Source: Gammaproteobacteria bacterium
Lineage (GTDB): Bacteria > Pseudomonadota > Gammaproteobacteria > SZUA-229
Assembly (NCBI GenBank): GCA_029287815.1
Contig: JARFQK010000091.1
Span: forward strand, 1 to 5,188
Length of the DNA: 5,188 nt
Direction of reading: 5' to 3'
Part shown: one piece after another, positions 1-5,188 of the stretch
Numbering within the stretch: position 1 is the first letter of the stretch
How the letters are laid out: every line of letters begins with the position of its first letter
The notes under the pieces: generated by a model
The model's input: the letters and a program-made list of their open reading frames with translations, nothing else
What the model was told of the DNA's origin: nothing
Databases searched by the model: none
Position numbers and translations under genes: made by a program

Positions 1-965
1 GATCCCGGTGCGTTGGCCAGAGCTACGTTGCCCGCTTTCCAGGCGCGCATAAGGCCTGATACACCGAGAGCGGAATCAGGGTTGAATACTTCAGGATCCA
101 GGAACATGTCATCAACCCGACGGTAGATGACATCAACACGCGATAGCCCATCCACCGTACGCATGTAGACGCAGTCATCTTTATCGACCATCAAGTCTCT
201 GCCCTCTACCAGTTCGGCGCCCATTTGTTGTGCCAGGTAGGAATGTTCAAAATAGGCCGAGTTATAGATGCCGGGTGTCAGCACCACGATCTCGGGTTTT
301 TCGATCTTGCGCGGTGACAAAGCCGCGAGCATGTCGTAAAGCTGCGAAGGATAGTCATCGACTGGCAGTATCTTTTGATTCTCGAACAGGTCGCTGAAAA
401 CGCGTTTCATGACCTGTCGGTTCTCCAGCATGTAGGAGACGCCCGAGGGCACACGTAAGTTGTCCTCGAGAACGTATACCGTGCCCTCTTTATCGCGCAC
501 GAGGTCGGAACCACAGATGTGTGCCCAGATTCGGCCGGGCGGGTCGATACCGATGCATTGTTTGCGAAAGTTGACGGAATTCTTCAATAATGCGGCAGGA
601 AAAACACCGTCCTTGACAATCTTCTGGTCGTGATAGAGATCATCGATAAACCGATTAAGTGCGACGACCCTCTGCTTCAGGCCAGTCTCGATCTTTACCC
701 ACTCAGACTTGGGGATGATGCGTGGAATAATGTCGAAGGGCCAGGCTCGGTCGATCGATCCTTCTTCGTCGGTATACACGGTGAAGGTGACACCCATGAT
801 ATGAATGGCCATGTCTGCTGCAGCTTTGTAACTCTCGATTTCTTTGTCGGTGAGGTTGCGTAGGTACTGACACAGAGCCGCAGCTGCCGGGCGCGGCTTG
901 CCCGCGACGCGTAGCAGTTCATCATAATAACCTCTTGCTTTGTAACTACCCCATCGGATTGTCAT
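1..965 (-). CDS. Circularly permuted type 2 ATP-grasp protein (DUF404/DUF407 family), 5' part only
   Basis: An open frame reads leftward from ATG at 965-963 for 321 codons without a stop and leaves the window. Family members usually have about 470-490 residues, so roughly the last third is missing. Recognisable family blocks are PFDIIPRII (residues 76-84), EDNLRVPSGVSYMLENR (167-183), VVLTPG (227-232), SAYFEHSYLAQQMG (236-249), YRRVDD (281-286) and GNVALANAPG (312-321). There is no signal peptide or membrane segment, so it is probably cytoplasmic. The ATG is the only ATG, GTG or TTG between an in-frame upstream TAA (about 1038-1040) and the body, and the N-terminus (TIRWGSYKARGYYDELL) resembles homologues. 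The Shine-Dalgarno match is poor. Members are predicted ATP-dependent amide or peptide ligases, often encoded beside alpha-E (DUF403) and transglutaminase-like genes, sometimes with an Anbu proteasome-like peptidase; such partners would lie beyond the left edge. Family assignment is secure, but the substrate is unknown. Confidence 0.93.
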   Translation of the reverse strand, partial: MTIRWGSYKARGYYDELLRVAGKPRPAAAALCQYLRNLTDKEIESYKAAADMAIHIMGVTFTVYTDEEGSIDRAWPFDIIPRIIPKSEWVKIETGLKQRVVALNRFIDDLYHDQKIVKDGVFPAALLKNSVNFRKQCIGIDPPGRIWAHICGSDLVRDKEGTVYVLEDNLRVPSGVSYMLENRQVMKRVFSDLFENQKILPVDDYPSQLYDMLAALSPRKIEKPEIVVLTPGIYNSAYFEHSYLAQQMGAELVEGRDLMVDKDDCVYMRTVDGLSRVDVIYRRVDDMFLDPEVFNPDSALGVSGLMRAWKAGNVALANAPG

Positions 966-1004
966 TCTCGATCGCCAACCGAAAGCCTGTTTTTGAATGT
1001 CGGT

Positions 1005-1033
1005 ACAATAGCTAAACCATATAAGGATGTAAA
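1005..1033 (-). promoter_or_regulatory. Sigma70-type promoter for the ATP-grasp gene
   Basis: On the minus strand a -35 box TTTACA (1033-1028, five of six matches to TTGACA) is followed by exactly 17 bases and a -10 box TATTGT (1010-1005, four of six matches to TATAAT). Transcription would start near 998, leaving a leader of about 33 bases before the ATG at 965. The placement fits the only plausible start codon of the leftward gene. The assignment rests on consensus match and spacing alone. Confidence 0.6.
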
Positions 1034-1057
1034 TGAATTAATCGTTCAGCGGCGCAG

Positions 1058-1191
1058 GCGGCAGACCCTAGCCCGCCTGGTGAGAAATGCGGGTTAGCGC
1101 CAACCCTGCGGCGCTATCGGCGCTGGCTCGGTACCCACCCATGCACGGCCTGGGGATTTTCGTTTCGCAACGAAAGCGTGGGGTCTGCTGC
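1058..1191. repeat. Structured intergenic block bounded by inverted arms
   Basis: The 11-base arm GCGGCAGACCC (1058-1068) is complementary to GGGTCTGCTGC (1181-1191) with one mismatch. Between the arms lie further stem-loops. The first is 1068-1076 with 1089-1097 (nine pairs including one G-U on the plus strand, loop of 12). The second is AGCGCC (1096-1101) with GGCGCT (1110-1115). The third is TTTCGTT (1158-1164) with AACGAAA (1169-1175), loop TCGC. A direct repeat CGGCGCT occurs at about 1109-1125. The block could be a small non-autonomous mobile or palindromic repeat, or a structured leader or small RNA. No T-run follows the hairpins, so a simple intrinsic terminator is unlikely. Confidence 0.5.
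1073..1093 (+). repeat. 21-base dispersed repeat, copy 1
   Basis: This 21-base stretch, beginning CCGCCTGGTGAG and ending AATGCGGG, recurs without change at 5009-5029 in the same orientation. Here it forms the core of a hairpin: CTAGCCCGC (1068-1076) pairs with GCGGGTTAG (1089-1097), leaving CTGGTGAGAAAT as the loop. After the repeat, this copy has TTAGCG and then CCAAC, whereas copy 2 goes straight to CCAAC. The two therefore look like a longer shared sequence differing by six bases. It is probably a dispersed extragenic element, but the family could not be named. Confidence 0.7.
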
Positions 1192-1238
1192 GGGCGGTCT
1201 GGACCGAATTCGCTCGTGTCTAACAGCGAGATTATCTG

Positions 1239-1285
1239 GCCGAGCTCAGCTAAACTCGGATAGTATATAAGGTATTAGCCGAGCT
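1239..1285 (+). promoter_or_regulatory. Candidate promoter/operator region of the GGDEF-EAL gene
   Basis: The octamer GCCGAGCT occurs at 1239-1246 and 1278-1285, flanking an AT-rich core TAGTATATAA (1261-1270) that could supply a -10 box. CTCGG (1255-1259) between them is complementary to the CCGAG of either copy, so two mutually exclusive small hairpins are possible. No good -35 box lies 16-18 bases upstream of the AT-rich core, so a factor-independent sigma70 promoter is doubtful. If used, it would leave a leader of about 75-80 bases before the TTG start. The evidence is positional and repeat-based only. Confidence 0.25.
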
Positions 1286-1353
1286 GGGACCGGCAACGCT
1301 ATGGATGAGCAGCGAGACAAGAGACAATAATAAAGAACCAATCAAAGACAGAA

Positions 1354-4300
1354 TTGAATTTATCCGCGTCGAAATTTCTCGAACTCGAAAAGCATCTGCT
1401 CATGGAGAGATCGCTTGTCAGTATCGCGCAGCGTCTGTCAGCGGCCGTCGATTGGGATCAGAGCGTCAATGCGTCCTTGGCCGAATTGGGCAAACTGGTC
1501 GGGGCAGACCGCGCCTATGTCTTCCATATTCGCGAGGATGGTCGTTGCATGGATTACACCCACGAATGGTGTGCGAGTGGTGTAACAACGGAGATTGAGA
1601 ATCTGCAAGGCCTGGCAACCGAAAGCCTTCCTTGGTTTATGTGCAAGCTCAGACTGGGTGCTGCTTTTCAGATACCGGATGTTACAGCATTGCCGCCCGA
1701 AGCGCGGACCGAGCAATCGATTCTTCAGTCGCAAGGCATTCGCTCCTGTTTGATCATGCCAATGCAAAAAAGTCAGGGCCTGATCGGATTTGTCGGCTTT
1801 GATAATGTTCGCAATGCGTCCGAATGGTGCGACGCAGACGTGGCGCTCCTGGAGGTGGCGGCTCAACTGATCAGCGATTTCTTTGTAAAAGAAAGCTCAT
1901 GCCGTGCTCTGCATGTCAGCCTTCAGCGCCAGATGGCCATTCTGGAGAACATCCCGGACATCGCCTGGCTAAAGGATGAGCAGAGCCAATTCATTTTTGT
2001 CAACGAACCCTTTGCGCGCTCTGCAGGCGTCAGTGCTGAGGCGCTGGTTGGCAAGACCGATTTTGACATCTGGCCGAAGCGGCTGGCTCGGCGTTACCGG
2101 AACGATGATCAAGAGGTCATGCGGACCCAGCGTCGCAAGCGCGTGGAAGAGCCGTTGGTCGACAAGGACAAGAGTGAGCGTATCATCGAAACCATCAAGA
2201 CGCCGATATTCGATGAGACTGGTAACGTCATCGGTACCACAGGCATCGCGCGAGATATCACCGAGCGTAAACAGACTGAGCTGGCATTGCATCAGAGTGA
2301 GCAGCGCTACCGACGTCTTGTCGAGTCGTTGCCAGCCATTTTTTATCGCTACTCGAGCCGTGACGGCGCGAGCTACTGGTCACCCCAGGTAGAATCCATT
2401 CTTGGCTATTCCGAGCGTGATCTTCTGGAAAATGCGTTTCTCTGGCATGATTCCATACATCAGGAAGATCTGCCAATGGTCGACAAGGCCATTGCGGGGC
2501 TGAGCGCGGGCGTCCCTATCGATCTTGTTTACCGGATTCGAGACAAGACGGGTAATTGGTTGTGGTTTAACGATCGCTCGGTAGGGCAGCAACAGCTAGG
2601 TGATGAGGTCATCGTCGAAGGGATTGCGTTTGATATCACGGGTTTGAAAAGTGCTGAACAGGCATTGAGCGAGAGTGAGCGGAAATATCGGTTGCTGGTT
2701 GAAAACCAGACCGATATGGTCGTCAAAGTCGATTTGAAAGGGAGATTCCAGTTCGTCAGTCCGTCCTATTGCAGAGTATTCGGCAAAGCCGAAGCGGAGC
2801 TGATCGGTAAAACCTTTATGCCATTGGTGCATGAGCATGACCGGCGGTCAACTGAGCAAGCTATGGAGGCGTTATACCAACCACCTCATGAGTGTTATGT
2901 AGAGCAGAGGGCCAAAACAGCGGTTGGATGGCGTTGGCTGGCTTGGGCCGACAAGGCCGTTCTTGATGAAGCAGGCGAGCCAGTCAGTATCGTCGGCGTG
3001 GGCAGGGACATCACCGCGCAAAAGGCGCTTGAGGCGGCGCTGCTGCGGGAGAGAGAGAAGGCGCTGGTAACGCTGCACTCGATTGGTGACGCTGTTATCA
3101 CAACGGATCAGAAAGGCATCGTAGAAATCATTAATCCGATTGCCGAAACGTTGACCGGTTGGTCTGCGAACGAAGTCGTGGGCCAGCCTCTCGCAGAGTT
3201 CTTTCGTGTGATCGATGAGTCAACACGCAAACCCGTGCGCGATCTGGCTGAGCGGTGTCTGAGCGGCGGTGAACTAGTGAGTCTACCGGATCATTCGATC
3301 CTGGTTAGCCGATCGTTCAACGAGTTGGCTATCGAGGCTTCGGCAGCCCCAATCAGCCTTGGTGAGGATGAGGTACTGGGGGTTGTGCTGGTGTTCAAAG
3401 ACGTGTCCGAGGCCAGAAGGTTATCTCAGCAGGTGTCTTATCAGGCCACGCACGATGCCTTGACCGGGCTAATCAATCGTGCCGAGCTGGAGCGCCGGTT
3501 AAATCGCGTATTGGATACAGCTCGAAACGAGTCAACGCAGAATGCTTTCTGCTATCTCGATCTGGATCAGTTCAAGCTTGTGAACGATACCTGTGGGCAT
3601 GTCGCGGGCGATGAGCTATTGCGTCAACTCGGCAGGCTGTTGGAACAGCACATCAGAAAACGAGATTCCCTGGCTCGCCTGGGTGGTGATGAGTTCGGTT
3701 TGTTGATTGAGCATTGCTCTATCGAGGAGGCCAAGGTCATAGGAGAGAGTCTGATCGCTGTGGTCGGGGATTTCGGTTTTCCGTGGGAAGATCACAGTTT
3801 CAAGATCGGAGTCAGCATCGGTCTAGTGGCGGTCAATCGGGAGAGCAGAAATCTGGGTGACGTTCTTCGTGCCGCTGACAGTGCCTGTTACATTGCGAAA
3901 GAACAGGGTCGGAATCGGCTTCATGTGCATCAGGAAGACGACGAGGAGCTGGCCAAGCGGTACGGAGAAATGCAGTGGGCGGTGCGCATACCACGCGCGC
4001 TGGAAGATGATCGCTTCCAGCTCTATTTTCAGGAAATCCTGCCAATTCAACAGCAAGAACACGGTGATGGCGGGCATTACGAACTCCTGCTCAGGATGGA
4101 GGACGAAAAGGGAGAGCTGGTCATGCCGGGGGCGTTTCTGCCTGCAGCAGAGCGCTATAATTTGTCAGACAAGCTCGACAGGTGGGTTATTACGCAGATC
4201 TTTCGCTGGTTTCAGCGGCAGCCTGAGCATAGCGATCATCTAAGTCTCTGTTCTATCAATCTGTCTGGCCTGTCGCTGAACAATAAGGCGTTCCTGAAGT

Positions 4301-4731
4301 TCATCATCGCCGAGCTGGATGCCGCAAGTGTCAATCCACAAAAAATTTGCTTCGAGATCACCGAGACGGTGGCCATTGCGAACCTGAGTAGCGCGATTGG
4401 CTTCATCAGCAGTCTCCGAGAGTTGGGTTGCCATTTTGCGCTGGATGATTTTGGCAGCGGTCTCTCCTCGTTTGCTTACCTGAAGAACCTGCCCGTTGAT
4501 TTTCTGAAGATCGACGGGCTCTTCGTCAAAGATATCCTCGATGATCCAATGGATCGAGCTATGGTCAAATCGATCAACGAAATCGGTCATGTTTTGGGGA
4601 AAAAAACAATTGCTGAATTCGTTGAGAATGCCGCGATCCTGGAGAAGCTCAGAGAAATCGGCGTCGATTATGCTCAGGGATACGGTGTCGGCCGACCCAG
4701 GCCCATCGATGAAATCCTTCGCGACGATTGA
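1354..4731 (+). CDS. GAF-PAS(x4)-GGDEF-EAL bifunctional diguanylate cyclase/c-di-GMP phosphodiesterase
   Basis: A soluble 1125-residue signalling protein. Domains in order: a short helix, GAF (about 17-180), PAS1 (194-304), PAS2 (319-430), PAS3 (445-554), PAS4 (566-690), GGDEF (about 695-855) and EAL (about 875-1120). The cyclase site is intact: DLDQF with D736, N744 and GGDEF at 777-781, with RKRD (768-771) as inhibitory I-site. The phosphodiesterase set is also complete: Q893, E910 and R914 (the EAL signature reads ELL), N969, E1001, D1031/D1032, K1052, E1088 and Q1108. It should therefore both make c-di-GMP from two GTP and hydrolyse it to pGpG; which activity prevails cannot be read from sequence. 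The sensors lack an obvious LOV cysteine motif or clear bilin site, so the ligand is unknown. No membrane segment was seen. The start is TTG at 1354, the first usable codon after an in-frame TGA at 1306-1308; ATG at 1402 (residue 17) is the alternative. Both have weak ribosome binding sites. It appears monocistronic. Confidence 0.96.
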   Translation: MNLSASKFLELEKHLLMERSLVSIAQRLSAAVDWDQSVNASLAELGKLVGADRAYVFHIREDGRCMDYTHEWCASGVTTEIENLQGLATESLPWFMCKLRLGAAFQIPDVTALPPEARTEQSILQSQGIRSCLIMPMQKSQGLIGFVGFDNVRNASEWCDADVALLEVAAQLISDFFVKESSCRALHVSLQRQMAILENIPDIAWLKDEQSQFIFVNEPFARSAGVSAEALVGKTDFDIWPKRLARRYRNDDQEVMRTQRRKRVEEPLVDKDKSERIIETIKTPIFDETGNVIGTTGIARDITERKQTELALHQSEQRYRRLVESLPAIFYRYSSRDGASYWSPQVESILGYSERDLLENAFLWHDSIHQEDLPMVDKAIAGLSAGVPIDLVYRIRDKTGNWLWFNDRSVGQQQLGDEVIVEGIAFDITGLKSAEQALSESERKYRLLVENQTDMVVKVDLKGRFQFVSPSYCRVFGKAEAELIGKTFMPLVHEHDRRSTEQAMEALYQPPHECYVEQRAKTAVGWRWLAWADKAVLDEAGEPVSIVGVGRDITAQKALEAALLREREKALVTLHSIGDAVITTDQKGIVEIINPIAETLTGWSANEVVGQPLAEFFRVIDESTRKPVRDLAERCLSGGELVSLPDHSILVSRSFNELAIEASAAPISLGEDEVLGVVLVFKDVSEARRLSQQVSYQATHDALTGLINRAELERRLNRVLDTARNESTQNAFCYLDLDQFKLVNDTCGHVAGDELLRQLGRLLEQHIRKRDSLARLGGDEFGLLIEHCSIEEAKVIGESLIAVVGDFGFPWEDHSFKIGVSIGLVAVNRESRNLGDVLRAADSACYIAKEQGRNRLHVHQEDDEELAKRYGEMQWAVRIPRALEDDRFQLYFQEILPIQQQEHGDGGHYELLLRMEDEKGELVMPGAFLPAAERYNLSDKLDRWVITQIFRWFQRQPEHSDHLSLCSINLSGLSLNNKAFLKFIIAELDAASVNPQKICFEITETVAIANLSSAIGFISSLRELGCHFALDDFGSGLSSFAYLKNLPVDFLKIDGLFVKDILDDPMDRAMVKSINEIGHVLGKKTIAEFVENAAILEKLREIGVDYAQGYGVGRPRPIDEILRDD

Positions 4732-4813
4732 TTCGAAACACTGCTCCAGCCCAACTACCATCGACTTGATCGCTAGCCCGTCTCGTTCGCACACAACCTT
4801 GGGTGAAAAAGGC

Positions 4814-4892
4814 TTTGCTTACCGCAGAGACGCTGAGACGCAGAGTTTTGTATTGGCATTCTCTGCGCCTCAGCGTCTCCGCGGTCCGCAAA
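4814..4892. repeat. Long inverted repeat (25-base core arms)
   Basis: Core arms 4821-4845 (starting ACCGCAGAGACGCTGAG) and 4861-4885 (ending CAGCGTCTCCGCGGT) are complementary at 23 of 25 positions around a 15-base loop. Outside them TTTGC (4814-4818) pairs with GCAAA (4888-4892) across a two-by-two internal mismatch. In a minus-strand transcript both core mismatches become G-U pairs, giving an unbroken 25-pair stem. Arms rich in GCAGAGACGC-like words are a familiar kind of dispersed extragenic repeat in many proteobacterial genomes (recalled, not searched). It lies 83 bases after the signalling gene's stop and lacks a T-run on either side, so a classical terminator role is not supported. Confidence 0.85.
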
Positions 4893-4916
4893 CAAAGGCA
4901 TTGCGGACGCGGAGAC
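4875..4916. repeat. Competing hairpin formed with a third repeat arm
   Basis: The right arm of the preceding inverted repeat, extended to 4875-4891 (GTCTCCGCGGTCCGCAA), is also complementary to 4901-4916 (TTGCGGACGCGGAGAC). This gives 16 pairs with one bulged G and a loop of nine. The third arm is a partial, diverged copy of the first arm, sharing TTGC and the CGC-GAGAC words. The shared middle arm can pair with either neighbour but not both. This may be the remnant of a multi-copy repeat, or an alternative RNA fold; sequence alone does not decide. Confidence 0.75.
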
Positions 4917-5008
4917 CAGCCTGAACCGTGATAGGCATGCTTGAAAAACACGTTGTTGCTATCATCCGAGCTTTCTGAATCGGGCCAATGCCTTATCAAA
5001 GCGCGACA

Positions 5009-5029
5009 CCGCCTGGTGAGAAATGCGGG
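5009..5029 (+). repeat. 21-base dispersed repeat, copy 2
   Basis: Identical over 21 bases to 1073-1093 and in the same orientation, 3936 bases away, so the two copies bracket the signalling gene. The stem here is only CCGC with GCGG (5009-5012 with 5025-5028), because the outer pairs seen in copy 1 are absent. The sequence continues CCAAC, matching copy 1 after a six-base gap. Shared length well above chance in a window of this size supports a true repeat. Confidence 0.7.
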
Positions 5030-5077
5030 CCAACGGGAATGGCACTGACTTAACAGCTATCGTCGGGCAATCGACCC

Positions 5078-5183
5078 GCCGACACGGGTTACTTCTTCCG
5101 GAAAACGCCGTGAATACGTCCGTGTAGGCTCGACGGCGGCTTCCCTGCCGCCGACATTTCCTACAGAAGCAACCCGTATCGGC
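5078..5183. repeat. Nested palindromic element with 19-base outer arms
   Basis: The outer arms 5078-5096 (GCCGACACGGGTTACTTCT) and 5165-5183 (AGAAGCAACCCGTATCGGC) are complementary at 17 of 19 positions; both mismatches become G-U in a minus-strand RNA. Inside, TGTAGG (5123-5128) pairs with CCTACA (5160-5165), sharing base 5165 with the outer arm, and CGGCGGC (5134-5140) pairs with GCCGCCG (5147-5153) around a six-base loop. The inner part (GTAGGCTCGACGGCGGC and its partner) resembles a repeat I recall from many gammaproteobacterial intergenic regions, but this was not searched. It looks like a roughly 106-base dispersed palindromic or MITE-like element; no flanking target duplication was recognised. 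Confidence 0.75.
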
Positions 5184-5188
5184 TTAAG

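Larger units (their letters stand above)
966..1353. other. Divergent intergenic region, 388 bases
   Basis: This region separates the two divergent genes and should contain the control regions of both. From left to right it holds the leader and promoter of the leftward gene (966-1033), a structured block with several hairpins (1058-1191), a stretch with nothing recognisable except weak inverted repeats (1192-1238), a cluster of short direct and inverted repeats with an AT-rich core (1239-1285), and a short leader of the rightward gene. No tRNA, known riboswitch or convincing protein gene was recognised. A tiny frame at 1301-1330 (MDEQRDKRQ, then TAA) starts with ATG but has no independent support. 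Confidence 0.7.
4732..5188. other. Gene-free, repeat-rich 3' flank
   Basis: No frame here looks like a real protein: the available ones run through palindromes or overlap the end of the signalling gene. The first 80 bases (4732-4813) contain nothing recognisable. After that come a long inverted repeat with a third arm (4814-4916), a plain stretch (4917-5008) whose only notable feature is CAATGCCTT (4986-4994), complementary to AAGGCATTG at 4895-4903, the second 21-base repeat (5009-5029), and a nested palindromic element (5078-5183). No GC hairpin with a T-run follows the stop codon, so the transcript end of the upstream gene is unclear. Confidence 0.65.

Noticed and set aside
630..863. Plus-strand 77-codon frame
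   Set aside because: It lies antisense to the ATP-grasp gene and has no recognisable domain or ribosome binding site.
695..925. Short minus-strand frame inside the ATP-grasp region (starting MMNCYASRASRARQ)
   Set aside because: It overlaps the much longer minus-strand frame that carries clear ATP-grasp family motifs; it is an out-of-frame shadow.
1232..1250. Sigma54-like GG...GC spacing upstream of the signalling gene
   Set aside because: The GG and GC are separated by nine bases where ten are required, and the flanking bases match the consensus poorly.
1305..1598. Plus-strand 97-codon frame starting with ATG
   Set aside because: It overlaps the GAF-encoding frame, which has clear domain homology from about residue 17 onward. 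It is kept only as a question about the true N-terminus.
4240..4794. Minus-strand 184-codon frame over the end of the EAL domain
   Set aside because: It is the antisense shadow of a strongly conserved coding sequence and shows no domain of its own.
4821..4892. Intrinsic terminator for the signalling gene
   Set aside because: The stem is very long and is followed by neither a plus-strand T-run nor, on the other strand, a convincing one; its sequence looks like a dispersed repeat.
4649..4999. Minus-strand 116-codon frame in the right flank
   Set aside because: It runs through the long inverted repeat and the antisense of the EAL end; its composition reflects repeat DNA, not a protein family.
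4814..5183. CRISPR array
   Set aside because: The repeats are inverted and of different families, with no regular unit-spacer pattern and no cas gene.

Overview
The window holds two protein genes facing away from each other, with repeat-rich intergenic DNA between them and to the right. The base composition is moderately GC-rich. The divergent layout, the multi-PAS cyclic-di-GMP protein and the style of the GC-rich hairpin repeats suggest a gammaproteobacterial chromosome. No rRNA, tRNA or taxonomic marker gene is present, so this placement is an inference.

Left (1-965, minus strand): the first 321 codons of a circularly permuted type 2 ATP-grasp protein (DUF404/DUF407 family). The gene runs off the left edge, so its C-terminal third and any downstream operon partners lie outside the window. 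A good sigma70-type promoter for it sits at 1005-1033.

Middle left (966-1353): a 388-base divergent intergenic region. Beyond the minus-strand promoter, it holds a run of hairpins enclosed by 11-base inverted arms (1058-1191). One hairpin carries a 21-base repeat that recurs at 5009-5029. A set of competing short inverted repeats (1239-1285) lies around a weak AT-rich promoter candidate for the rightward gene.

Centre (1354-4731, plus strand): one large soluble signalling protein of 1125 residues with the order GAF-PAS-PAS-PAS-PAS-GGDEF-EAL. The diguanylate cyclase site, the product-inhibition site and the phosphodiesterase residues all appear intact, so it is probably a bifunctional c-di-GMP synthase/hydrolase controlled by its N-terminal sensor domains. 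It appears to start at TTG.

Right (4732-5188): no convincing gene. The region holds a long inverted repeat with a third complementary arm (4814-4916), the second copy of the 21-base repeat, and a nested palindromic element (5078-5183). These look like dispersed extragenic repeats. No standard intrinsic terminator is visible after the large gene.

The two genes share only the intergenic region; the sequence shows no functional link between them. I see no CRISPR array, transposase, phage gene or clearly new enzymatic system. The most unusual material is the non-coding repeat structure on both sides of the signalling gene.
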